Both the position numbers and the translations under genes were made by a program. The notes beneath the pieces were generated by a model, which saw only the letters and a list, made by a program, of their open reading frames with translations, was not told the origin of the DNA and made no database searches. A stretch of 64,000 nucleotides of DNA from Paenibacillus macquariensis (GTDB taxonomy: Bacteria; Bacillota; Bacilli; Paenibacillales; Paenibacillaceae), in contig NZ_FTNK01000004.1 of assembly GCF_900156375.1 (NCBI RefSeq), positions 186,001-250,000 on the forward strand, written 5' to 3'. Positions 45,427 through 53,466 of this stretch are shown here, piece by piece. Positions within the stretch are counted from its first letter, which is position 1. Each line of letters opens with the position of its first letter.

Positions 45427-45728
45427 ACATAAACCCAATTTTGAGCATACTCACCTTTTGAAAACCCATACATTATATTTAATTTTTCATTATTACAATT
45501 TCTGCAATGTGTATTATTGTCTGATAATTTTGTATAACCATCATACACATCTATCTTTATTCTTTCATGACAGTTAATGTACTGAAGACAAACAGATTCA
45601 TCATCATTTACAAATGCAAAAAACAATTCTGTTGTACATTTGTCGCATGTATTATAGGTAGTTGAAGATACTTCAATATAATGTGATTTTGAATAATCTT
45701 TAAGGAACTTTTCCATAACATTGTGCAT
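45423..45728 (-). CDS. Unrecognised 101-aa cysteine-rich protein
   Basis: ATG at 45728 with AGGGAG upstream. Reads YNTCDKCTTELFFAFVNDDE, then LQYINCHERIKID and THCRNCNNEKLNIM. The CxxC pairs (CDKC and CRNC) and another Cys/His suggest metal binding. No family assigned. The stop lies in the terminator stem shared with its convergent neighbour. Confidence 0.6.
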   Translation of the reverse strand: MHNVMEKFLKDYSKSHYIEVSSTTYNTCDKCTTELFFAFVNDDESVCLQYINCHERIKIDVYDGYTKLSDNNTHCRNCNNEKLNIMYGFSKGEYAQNWVYV

Positions 45729-45769
45729 CTTAATTCTCCCTGAGTATATAAATTTACTTCGTTTTCTAA

Positions 45770-46849
45770 TTATCTTTCAAAAATTTTAGTTTCAATTAAA
45801 ATTTCCGCATTCTTGAAGAAATCATTCCAAGGAGCTAAAGGAAAAAGTTCATCATGTTCCATATCAATGGCACACACTTTTTTTTCTTTGGGCATCCAAA
45901 CAAATCTGACACTACCATAACTTGCAACCTCAACCGAAAGTAATACGATATTTTTCCTTTTCCACTTGGTCACCACTGTATCAGTTAGTGAAAAAAATCT
46001 GATATATGCGATTGGACAATCCTCTGAGAAAGTCATTAGTAATGCACTATTTCTTAGAAAATCTAACAATTCGCGAGGACATTCTAGACGACGAAGCTCA
46101 CTTATTTTGTTTTGTTCATCGTGCCATTCCTGAGGTTCCAAAGACTTAATTCTCGCAGCAACTTCTGTTAATTCGTTTTCCACAGCTATAGTATAGGCAC
46201 GATCACCATCATCACCAATCATCATTACATTTGCATTCTGATCAAGAAGCCACATAGCTGCTTGTGCATGTTTGTGGCGGATGGCAACCATAAGTGGCGT
46301 TATTGGCACTAAAAAAATGGCATCTGGACAGTTATAATTTATATCAACACCCATAGAATATATCTTTGTTAATAGTTCCATATTAATATCTTTGCCCAAA
46401 AACAGTTGACGAAAAAAACTCCCACCATACTTTGATACAGTAACACCATTTTCTTCGAGTAAATCAATCATACTGTAGTTTTCACCGTAGTGCATATAGC
46501 TGAAAATTTCACCAGGCTGTTTTTTACTTAGATTGCAAAGTCCACCGTTGTCAATAATTTTTTGTGTGAATTCCATATCAGTGAACTGTACAGCAGTAAA
46601 AATTGCCGGGTCATATTGATCATTTAATATTGCACCCTTTTCTATTAACCAGTTAACCATTTGCATGTTTTTAATCCTAAGTGCGATTTGTAACAATGTA
46701 AAGTTAAAACTGCTAATTGCAATTCTTTTATTAACATTAAACCTGCGCTTTTCTATCCTATATTGAAGGTCATCAAAATCACTGTTTAAAACTGAAATCA
46801 CTTCGGGTGGCAGTGTTTCAAAACTTCCTAAACCATTTATTTTATACAT
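45770..46849 (-). CDS. Ankyrin-repeat protein with SUKH-like tail
   Basis: 359 aa from ATG 46849 (GGAGG upstream; the frame opens four codons earlier). Head YKINGLGSFETLPPEVISVL, then ankyrin repeats such as FTLLQIALRIKNMQMVNWLI, ITPLMVAIRHKHAQAAMWLL and DDGDRAYTIAVENELTEVAA, then a SUKH-like end with CPIAYIRFFSLTDTVVTKWK and FVWMPKEKKVCAIDMEHDEL. Paralogue of 28488-29609; both read on the minus strand. Likely an immunity protein with a binding front end. Confidence 0.82.
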   Translation of the reverse strand: MYKINGLGSFETLPPEVISVLNSDFDDLQYRIEKRRFNVNKRIAISSFNFTLLQIALRIKNMQMVNWLIEKGAILNDQYDPAIFTAVQFTDMEFTQKIIDNGGLCNLSKKQPGEIFSYMHYGENYSMIDLLEENGVTVSKYGGSFFRQLFLGKDINMELLTKIYSMGVDINYNCPDAIFLVPITPLMVAIRHKHAQAAMWLLDQNANVMMIGDDGDRAYTIAVENELTEVAARIKSLEPQEWHDEQNKISELRRLECPRELLDFLRNSALLMTFSEDCPIAYIRFFSLTDTVVTKWKRKNIVLLSVEVASYGSVRFVWMPKEKKVCAIDMEHDELFPLAPWNDFFKNAEILIETKIFER

Positions 46850-46926
46850 TTTATCCTCCACATGATAAATTCAAATTATATAATTTCTTCACTATTATAC
46901 ACCAATGGTAATAATGTAAGCTTCAA

Positions 46927-46960
46927 ATAGCCCCCACCTTGTCTTTCAGGTGAGGGCTAT
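46927..46960 (-). terminator. Second copy of the array terminator
   Basis: ATAGCCCCCACCT (46927-46939) pairs with AGGTGAGGGCTAT (46948-46960). Same loop sequence as at 45371-45426. It lies after the stop of the minus-strand gene at 46977. Confidence 0.75.
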
Positions 46961-46976
46961 CATCATAAGATTGAAT

Positions 46977-47576
46977 TTATGAATTAAATAAGCGGCGTTC
47001 TAAATTGCTTCCACACAGCTTTACAGCTAGGTTTTCGATTTCTTCGGTCTTGTTGTCAGAAGCATAAACTTCCATATATTCGATACCGTTGCTGGACGAA
47101 AACATTGCTGCAATACTGTCCATATCGCGGATTCGACGACACATTTTTACTGCTCCCGGCGATTGCCCCATATTGGGTGTCTCCGTCAATCCAAAATCAT
47201 AACAATGTGGCAGTAAAGGCGGAAAATTATATTCATAAGGCAGGATAATCACGATGGAACCTCGTCTGTATCCGGAAGCATTCCACAAATGTTCGTATCC
47301 GATTACACATTCCTGATCTAAATTGACCTGATATTTGCCTTTGTCCCAAAAGAGAAATTTGAATTGAGATAAATCCATCGCGGGTGGTGTCATATGGCCG
47401 AATGCGCCCTCGAGTGGTTCGGCGGTTCCTTTAAAGACGAACGCTTGCTTTGCAGCAGCCAGCATAGGTTTGATAATTTCATTATGTGCTTTGAATTTAT
47501 ATATATCTATATCTTGAAACATCCTCTCCCGGTCACTTAAAATTGTAAAAACAAGGGGACAATATTTTGTATTCAT
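46977..47576 (-). CDS. Unrecognised 199-aa protein
   Basis: AAAGGATGG is upstream of the ATG at 47576. Reads CPLVFTILSDRERMFQDIDI, GHMTPPAMDLSQFKFLFWDK, IVIILPYEYNFPPLLPHCYD and KMCRRIRDMDSIAAMFSSSN. No family is recognised. It belongs to the minus-strand group of ankyrin and small cysteine-rich genes, each followed by a related terminator, so these genes likely have separate transcripts. Confidence 0.62.
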   Translation of the reverse strand: MNTKYCPLVFTILSDRERMFQDIDIYKFKAHNEIIKPMLAAAKQAFVFKGTAEPLEGAFGHMTPPAMDLSQFKFLFWDKGKYQVNLDQECVIGYEHLWNASGYRRGSIVIILPYEYNFPPLLPHCYDFGLTETPNMGQSPGAVKMCRRIRDMDSIAAMFSSSNGIEYMEVYASDNKTEEIENLAVKLCGSNLERRLFNS

Positions 47577-47670
47577 AAAATTACTTTTCCATCCTTTTTC
47601 AACGCTGTGCGCTTTTTCGGCTAAATATGCAAATCAATAATAACACATACGATTACTCAAAGTATGCATC

Positions 47671-47703
47671 AAATAGTCCCATCTTGTCTTTCAGGTGAGG
47701 GCT
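47671..47703 (-). terminator. Third, weaker copy of the array hairpin
   Basis: AAATAGTCCCATCTTGTCTT then CAGGTGAGGGCT; same loop, with several mismatches in the stem. It lies upstream of the minus-strand gene rather than after a stop, so it is probably a relic. Confidence 0.4.
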
Positions 47704-47738
47704 CATATAAGCTGAGAATTAAGATTTAAACACACTTT

Positions 47739-48155
47739 TTGGAGTCTTCAGGGCCTGAGCTTATAAGTAAAAGATTAAAAGAAATAATGGAGGTATATAC
47801 CAAAAGCTCTCAGTTTTTCGAGGTAGAGTTGTATTGTGGAGAGGAAAAAATAGAAGGTTTCTACGCACTTAATTTGTTATATAAGATAAATTGTGTTGAT
47901 ATGCAAAATAGTGAATATAGACTGATGAATTTTGATTCTAATAACCCAGAGTATATGTTTTACTATATGAAATTGAAAGAAGATATTTTTAAGGATATTG
48001 ATTATGATATTGTTCGCTGTAAAGAAATGCATCAAACCATTGTCATAAGTGAGAGAGTGAAGAAGTTTCTATTTGACGCGAATTTAAAAGGATTGCAATT
48101 TAGTGATAGTATTGACATAACACCACAGGATAGATCTGTTTATGGAAAAATTTAG
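47739..48155 (+). CDS. Imm11/DUF1629-like protein, probably 5'-truncated
   Basis: 138 aa from TTG. The C-terminus IFKDIDYDIVRCKEMHQTIV then ISERVKKFLFDANLKGLQF matches the end of Imm11/DUF1629-type immunity proteins, in which a strand and helix read I-V-S-x-R-x-K-x-x-x. The expected N-terminal part is absent and no ribosome binding site is visible, so it is likely a truncated gene. Beyond it, 48156-48446 holds only a short repeat. Confidence 0.5.
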   Translation: MESSGPELISKRLKEIMEVYTKSSQFFEVELYCGEEKIEGFYALNLLYKINCVDMQNSEYRLMNFDSNNPEYMFYYMKLKEDIFKDIDYDIVRCKEMHQTIVISERVKKFLFDANLKGLQFSDSIDITPQDRSVYGKI

Positions 48156-48353
48156 TTAGGTTGGAGTACGTGTAAAATTTCATATCGAATATTGATGCTA
48201 TTTTAGAACATTCGATATCTGAGATTGCTAACTTAATTGCTAAGCGTTTTTATGGATATTCGCCGACGACTATGGACTAAACTTACGGAGAACGATGCTT
48301 GTTTATATCAAAAACGAACATATCTTAGACGCCCCAACCACCCTCAAAATTGC

Positions 48354-48375
48354 TTAGCGTACGTTCTACGCGTTT
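48354..48375. repeat. Short dispersed repeat
   Basis: Second copy of the TTAGCGTACGTT repeat at 44101-44122. Confidence 0.35.
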
Positions 48376-48446
48376 TTGCTGTGTTTACCCCTTCAAAAGT
48401 CATTGTTTGAGATAGGGCTTCAAAAAAAATGAAATAAGAGGCATTT

Positions 48447-48602
48447 ATGGGGATTTCAATTAAACGAAAACGCAAAATAATTACTTGTGACAACCCAGGA
48501 TTGTACGACATAAATCAAAACGTACATGAACAAATTGTTACACCACAATTGGTAGAAGACATTCTATTATTTTGTCTATCAGAAAGTAACGGCGACAACT
48601 AG
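48447..48602 (+). CDS. Possible 51-aa protein
   Basis: ATG 48447 with AAGAGG 7 bases upstream. Reads MGISIKRKRKIITCDNPGLY then DINQNVHEQIVTPQLVEDIL and LFCLSESNGDN. Basic at the start, acidic at the end. A hairpin (ACAACTAGGG and CCCTAGTTGT) covers its stop. No family; could be a small antitoxin-like or regulatory protein. The bases from 48603 to 48777 hold nothing recognised. Confidence 0.42.
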   Translation: MGISIKRKRKIITCDNPGLYDINQNVHEQIVTPQLVEDILLFCLSESNGDN

Positions 48603-48780
48603 GGAGTGCTTACCGCCCACCCTAGTTGTCCTAGTGATCGGGTGGCTACTCTAGACCACAATAAGCATCTATTTCCATCAAGTAATTCGAAAATCAGATG
48701 AACAACCCTAATTGAACATATACATAACCTGATTGATTACAATCCGATCATCTACATGATCGATATACATGAAAAGCTAA

Positions 48781-49803
48781 CTACATCAATATACGAGAAA
48801 GATGAATGGAATCCATCGTTCTTTGTCTTTTTTCCTCAGGCATACACTCTACTAAAATGTCCTGTTTACCTGAATCCATCCATTTTTTTCGCATGATTTC
48901 TATGCGTTTCTTGTTAAAATCAATATATTGAAAATCCAACTGTTTCAGTCTAGGCATGTCTAATAAAAAATCAAACACTTCCGCTTTGATCTTCGTATTT
49001 ATTTCCTTCAACTCTAAAATTTCCAGATTTGATGCCCCTTTTAAGACATCTATCTCCATCAGCGATTTCATGTAATCTAGTTTTAATTGTTTCAAGTTAT
49101 GCATAGCAGCAAAATCGCATAGCTTCTCCACTCTGGATAAAGACAAACTCAAAAACTCCAAATGCTCAAATCTACTCAAGAAGGAAACATCCTCTAGTTT
49201 TGCAATCGATGATAGCTCTAACATCTTCAAGGTTGGGACGTTGAGTACATCCAGATCACAATTCACGTTACAGTTATCGATAAGGAGATATTGTATGGGG
49301 GTTTCTTTGATAAAGTTTAATTGTTCAATCGTGCACTTAAGGATTAAACTACTAAGATTTTTACAGATTCCTATAGGAGATAAATCATCAAATTTTCCAA
49401 TTAATTCTAAGTGCTGAAGTTTCTGAAAACTACTAATAAAATCGATTGAAAGTGCTTGGTCAGAATCAATTTTCAAAAATTCCACGTTTTTTAGCTTCTG
49501 TAGATGATGTAAATCTTGCTTTTGTTCCATACTTAGATGCAAGGCAGTGACGTTTTTCAATCCAGCTAGGATCTCTAGCATTTCATCTGAATAAACGCCT
49601 TTATTTCTGTTACTCGATATGTGCAAAATAAGGTCAGGACGGTGGAATAGAACCATTTCATCTAATTTTACTAAATCCTCCAATTTATCTGAATCAAAGG
49701 AAAAACTGATCGTAGCTCGTCGCCTTAGTTTTTCAACTGCTGTTTTCATTTTTTTAGGTGTCCAAGGTACACCATGCATAGCATGGATCCACACTTCACT
49801 CAT
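48781..49803 (-). CDS. Leucine-rich-repeat protein, block copy B
   Basis: 340 aa from ATG 49803, paralogue of 23798-24820, the same length with scattered substitutions. The start, ribosome binding site (GAGGGG) and the divergent relation to the TPR-Imm51 gene are conserved. The duplicated block begins at CTACATCAATATACGAGA in both copies (about 23807 and 48780). Substitutions are spread over the concave leucine-rich faces, so partner specificity may differ. Confidence 0.78.
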   Translation of the reverse strand: MSEVWIHAMHGVPWTPKKMKTAVEKLRRRATISFSFDSDKLEDLVKLDEMVLFHRPDLILHISSNRNKGVYSDEMLEILAGLKNVTALHLSMEQKQDLHHLQKLKNVEFLKIDSDQALSIDFISSFQKLQHLELIGKFDDLSPIGICKNLSSLILKCTIEQLNFIKETPIQYLLIDNCNVNCDLDVLNVPTLKMLELSSIAKLEDVSFLSRFEHLEFLSLSLSRVEKLCDFAAMHNLKQLKLDYMKSLMEIDVLKGASNLEILELKEINTKIKAEVFDFLLDMPRLKQLDFQYIDFNKKRIEIMRKKWMDSGKQDILVECMPEEKRQRTMDSIHLSRILM

Positions 49804-49925
49804 AAGATTACCCCTCGCTTCATTTCTCATATTATTTCAATAGATTTGAACTACATAGATCATATGGGTTATTCTATTATATGGGAATCATTCATTTAAT
49901 TATAGATAGGGGAGAGGAATCTAAG

Positions 49926-50693
49926 ATGGATAAGGAACTAATGGAACAGCTCACGCTTTGGCATAACAAGAGCCAGCATGGGAAAATCATTAACAAAATT
50001 ATGGAAATACCCGAGACAGACAGGGACTATGACTTAGTTTGCCTTTTGGCAAGAGCATTGAATAATCAAGAAAAATATAATGAAGCTATCCAATATTTTT
50101 TATCTGTTCAAGAGCAAGGCGAGCACGACCCACTTTGGCATTTCCGAATAGGATATGCTTATTATTACCTTGATCAGTATAAGGAAGCGATCTTTGCTTT
50201 TGAACAAGCAGTAGCACTTGACCCTGAAGATTCACATGCGAAGATGTTTTTAGAAATGAGCCGCAACGCCGGTGCTAGAGCAGGAAATGAAACCATCCCT
50301 ACCGTGAACGTTGAAAAAGAGATGCGGATCGAGAATGACCCCCGTTTCTTAGAAGTTGAAGAAAAAGTAAACCCATTTGGGCTAGTTGCGCATCATGATG
50401 GAAGCATATCAATGACTTTAGAAGTTGGCAACTATAAGCATGAAATTTTTCAAATACGAGCCGAAGAAGGATTTGAAGGCAATGGCTATGATTGGGGTTC
50501 ATTAGCAGCCGTGTTTCTTGCAGAAAAAATGCCTCACTTAGTTGATATCGTAAAATTCGACCCGGAAGGCAGTATGTTCGCTGCTTATTCAGACAATAAA
50601 GATGCCATACTTAGTTTTGCAATTGCCTTTAAGGAAGCATGTGAAGATGACTTATTAATTAGAGACCTATTTTCACGAGCCATATTAGATTGA
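49926..50693 (+). CDS. TPR head fused to Imm51-type domain, block copy B
   Basis: 255 aa from ATG 49926, AGGGGAG upstream. Same architecture as 24941-25708: MDKELMEQLTLWHNKSQHGK, VCLLARALNNQEKYNEAIQY, then GLVAHHDGSISMTLEVGNYK, GFEGNGYDWGSLAAVFLAEK and ILSFAIAFKEACEDDLLIRD. The two copies differ more in the linker and near residues 130-145. The duplicated block ends at this stop. It is followed at 13 bp by a DUF1963-like gene, unlike copy A. Confidence 0.78.
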   Translation: MDKELMEQLTLWHNKSQHGKIINKIMEIPETDRDYDLVCLLARALNNQEKYNEAIQYFLSVQEQGEHDPLWHFRIGYAYYYLDQYKEAIFAFEQAVALDPEDSHAKMFLEMSRNAGARAGNETIPTVNVEKEMRIENDPRFLEVEEKVNPFGLVAHHDGSISMTLEVGNYKHEIFQIRAEEGFEGNGYDWGSLAAVFLAEKMPHLVDIVKFDPEGSMFAAYSDNKDAILSFAIAFKEACEDDLLIRDLFSRAILD

Positions 50694-50706
50694 TTGAGGT
50701 GAAGTA

Positions 50707-51390
50707 ATGAAGAAATACAAGATCGATCGTTTTACCCGCGTTAATGAACCGATTCTGACTCCCATTACGAAATTCGGCGGACAGCCAGTATGGCTAACAG
50801 AACCGCAATGGCCGCTTAGCAGTGGGTGGGACAAGCGTCCTATGATGTTTATCGGTCAGATTGAGCTAGATCAGCAATTATTCCCCACTACTGACGTTCC
50901 TATTCCTCAGATGGCCTATCTCTTTGTTACGCATTCGCAAAATATAGAGGAAGGCTTCTTTGATCCTGATATTTTCGATGCCGATGGTGGTGAAAATGCG
51001 ATCATTATCCAGCCCGGAGGTCATCTCCTGATAGACACAGCCCCATTGGATAACGGACCAACGCTGTGGGATAACAATGGTGAATCTTATGAAGGCGTCC
51101 CACAATTGCAGGAAGCCCAAGACCCTGCCTTTGTCGATTCCGAAGCCTACCTTTTTCTCACTGAGGATGAGCAGAAAGCATATAACGCTGAAGTTGACGT
51201 TGATAAAATCGGTGGCGTGCCCTATTTTTTCCAAGGCGATGGTTGGCCTGATGACAGCAACTGGGGTTTGTTACTACAATTGCATGCCAATTTCAAGCCT
51301 TTTCACTTGCAAGTAGGAGCTTCGCCGACGATTTTTGCGTTTGTTAATGATGATCTTACGACTGGAAAGATAGTCATTCAAGATTGTTAG
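50707..51390 (+). CDS. DUF1963-like protein
   Basis: 227 aa; GAGGTGAAG is upstream. Pattern of the YwqG group: ITKFGGQPVWLTEPQWPLSS, MFIGQIELDQQLFP, IIIQPGGHLLIDT, IGGVPYFFQGDGWPDDSNWG then LLLQLHANF. The full-length DUF1963 protein at 58160 shows the same blocks (GxPxW-WP then LxQI). No catalytic residues known; the group recurs in immunity arrays. Confidence 0.72.
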   Translation: MKKYKIDRFTRVNEPILTPITKFGGQPVWLTEPQWPLSSGWDKRPMMFIGQIELDQQLFPTTDVPIPQMAYLFVTHSQNIEEGFFDPDIFDADGGENAIIIQPGGHLLIDTAPLDNGPTLWDNNGESYEGVPQLQEAQDPAFVDSEAYLFLTEDEQKAYNAEVDVDKIGGVPYFFQGDGWPDDSNWGLLLQLHANFKPFHLQVGASPTIFAFVNDDLTTGKIVIQDC

Positions 51391-51453
51391 TTTGGAGCAA
51401 GAGCTTGCTGGGAATGGCCAATCTTTTATAACCGATCCAAAGGAGGATGTTAG

Positions 51454-51786
51454 ATGCCGCAATTAATTTTTAGAGGAGTCCCAGCCGAGGCCGTACGTGC
51501 AATTAGCATACCGCTTGTAGAGGAGGTGGCCGCAATATGCCAATGCGGAACAGATAATTTCACCTTAGAGTGCCTGCACGTCACCGCTATTTTCGACGGG
51601 AAATATACCGATTCGTACGCTTTCATTGAAGTATGGTGGTTTGAACGGGGGGACGAAGTGCGCGACAAGATGGCCGAAGCAATCGATAGGCATGTCCGGT
51701 CGCTCGGTATACCCGAACTGGAAATTTCCTTCCAGCTTAGACGCGAGGACAATTATTATATGAACGGTCGCCGTTATGATTCCTAA
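51454..51786 (+). CDS. DUF1904 family protein
   Basis: 110 aa; AAAGGAGG lies upstream. Reads MPQLIFRGVPAEAVRAISIP then CQCGTDNFTLECLHVTAIFD and AFIEVWWFERGDEVRDKMAE, the pattern of DUF1904, a small tautomerase-like family (starting with P after Met, as in MIF/tautomerases, where Pro1 is catalytic). GC-rich compared with neighbours. Function not known. Confidence 0.8.
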   Translation: MPQLIFRGVPAEAVRAISIPLVEEVAAICQCGTDNFTLECLHVTAIFDGKYTDSYAFIEVWWFERGDEVRDKMAEAIDRHVRSLGIPELEISFQLRREDNYYMNGRRYDS

Positions 51787-51804
51787 TACAAGGAGGAATT
51801 TGTC

Positions 51805-52236
51805 GTGGGAATTAATGAAAAAGTTATCGAGAATATGGATTATTTTTGTAGAGTAAAATTGATTGAGATTATTAATAACATTTCACAGGAAGATTACGAT
51901 GATATTCTTGATAATAGAGACCATGATGAGTTTTCAAATAAGTGGATGGAAGTTTATGATCAAGTAAGTTCAATTGTAAAAAATAATTCGATTAATCCGG
52001 AGTACGTACAAATCATTAAAAGGTTAAGGGAAAGAACTTTTAAAGCAATATTTGAGCACACACAGTCATCCGACCTTGCAGCATATTTGTCAGATGATAT
52101 TTCATTATTATTAGAAGCAATCGCATGTAATTATAATCATAGTTGGTTAAATGGATTATGGAAGAAATATAGTGAGGGTGAAATTCCACAAGGAAATATA
52201 TTATTAGTTGAGGGTAGACTAGACGAGTTCATCTAA
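51805..52236 (+). CDS. Unrecognised 143-aa protein
   Basis: GTG start with AAGGAGG upstream. Helical and acidic: NEKVIENMDYFCRVKLIEII, SQEDYDDILDNRDHDEFSNK, SSDLAAYLSDDISLLLEAIA, NHSWLNGLWKKYSEGEIPQG. No family is assigned. Its last codons and the 3' flank resemble those of 25746-26150, and the DUF4259 leader follows, as it does after that gene, so the two places share ancestry. Confidence 0.62.
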   Translation: MGINEKVIENMDYFCRVKLIEIINNISQEDYDDILDNRDHDEFSNKWMEVYDQVSSIVKNNSINPEYVQIIKRLRERTFKAIFEHTQSSDLAAYLSDDISLLLEAIACNYNHSWLNGLWKKYSEGEIPQGNILLVEGRLDEFI

Positions 52237-52324
52237 TTTATTCATGAACCCATTATACGTATGCCTGCTATATTCAATAGTAGGTTCTTCGTTATGACCA
52301 CCATACCTTAAACAATCCTATGAA

Positions 52325-52414
52325 GAAATCTCTCAGCAAATGAAAATATGGAAATATACCGATAAGAAATAGAAGCCTTACAGTAACATATAACTTTCCG
52401 GAGGTGATGATCGT
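52325..52414 (+). repeat. 90-bp DUF4259 leader, copy 3
   Basis: Same 90-base leader as at 26521 and 30072. Here it precedes the only intact DUF4259 gene. Ends in GGAGGTGATG; differences from the other copies are scattered point changes. Confidence 0.7.
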
Positions 52415-53338
52415 ATGGGAACATGGAGTGCTGAGGTTTTCGGTAATGACACCTCATGTGAGATCAAGGAATACTTCTATGAAAATTACAATCGGGGTTC
52501 TGAAATTACTCAAATTGTAAGCGAGTTACAAGAGAGATTTACTTATAGCTTAAATCATACAGATGACAGAAACAATGTATTATTTGCGTTGTCCTACTGC
52601 CTTTGGGAAACGAAATCCCTAGAGAGTTCGCTGTTAGAGCAAGTCGCTCAGATCATTGAGAGTGGGAGTGACTTAACTGTCTGTGAACAGCTTGGAGCCA
52701 ATGAACAGTTTATTACCAAACGAAAAAAGTATTTACATACATTAATCACCAAAATTAGCATACCCAAAAGTATAGCAAAAAAGAGGGTCAAGCCACCTAC
52801 GCAAGTTGAAAGTGATTATCACAATGGCAGCTGCCTTACTTTTCAATATCCCAGTGGCTTATACGGCGGAATTATCATTATCGACTGTGCCTTTTATCGT
52901 AACCGTGGTTCGATGCGAATTGCATTCACTGATATTGAGCAGCAGTCTGAACCCGATTATAACGATTTTCTAGCCTCTTGTCTGACCAACTTCAGCTGGG
53001 AGGGAGTATCTGGAGAGGCAAACAAGTATGCCGCTTTTGAAGGTAATACTGCCCGAGTTACTACTTATCCGTTGAGCTATGGTCATGCTAATGAGCGAGG
53101 TTCTTATTTTGAGTATAACGATATGTTCTTCACAATTGTGGGCGAGCTCCCTAAATACACCCAATGCCTACTAGCTACAGTTAGTATGGGAGTCGATTAC
53201 AATCTTGCTTACCCTGAGTTCGCCATCTCTATGGAAAAGACATTGCTTCATTGCAAGCAAAATGAAGGTCTATACAGTGAAAAAGTTTCTGAGGAAACGA
53301 TTACTAAGTTAAATAACTTACTAGCCCGCAATAAGTAG
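52415..53338 (+). CDS. DUF4259 domain protein, intact copy
   Basis: 307 aa; GGAGGTGATG upstream. N-terminus MGTWSAEVFGNDTSCEIKEY, the MGTW-x-x-x-x-F-x-ND start typical of DUF4259, then helices SLLEQVAQIIESGSDLTVCE. The second half (SGLYGGIIIIDCAFYRNRGS, PDYNDFLASCLTNFSWEGVS, NDMFFTIVGELPKYTQCLLA) is beta-rich and not part of the short DUF4259 domain. Two other sites in the window carry the same start: a decayed copy at 30162 and a fusion at 26611. Function unknown; context suggests immunity. Confidence 0.82.
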   Translation: MGTWSAEVFGNDTSCEIKEYFYENYNRGSEITQIVSELQERFTYSLNHTDDRNNVLFALSYCLWETKSLESSLLEQVAQIIESGSDLTVCEQLGANEQFITKRKKYLHTLITKISIPKSIAKKRVKPPTQVESDYHNGSCLTFQYPSGLYGGIIIIDCAFYRNRGSMRIAFTDIEQQSEPDYNDFLASCLTNFSWEGVSGEANKYAAFEGNTARVTTYPLSYGHANERGSYFEYNDMFFTIVGELPKYTQCLLATVSMGVDYNLAYPEFAISMEKTLLHCKQNEGLYSEKVSEETITKLNNLLARNK

Positions 53339-53362
53339 CCAATGATATGGATTGCGCAAATG

Positions 53363-53395
53363 AGTGGATATACGGACCAACTCCGCGATTTTTGA
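53363..53395 (+). pseudogene. 3'-end relic of the 519-aa gene
   Basis: TATACGGACCAACTCCGCGA at about 53369 matches the last codons (YTDQLRDF) and stop of the gene at 31158-32717, with the next dozen bases also similar. The order DUF4259 gene then this gene is therefore shared by both loci, and here nearly all of it was deleted. Confidence 0.72.
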
Positions 53396-53466
53396 AACGT
53401 ACAAAGCGTGCTACACGTATTGGAGAAAGAATGTGACGGACTAAAAAAGGTGGATTTCATAAAGCG

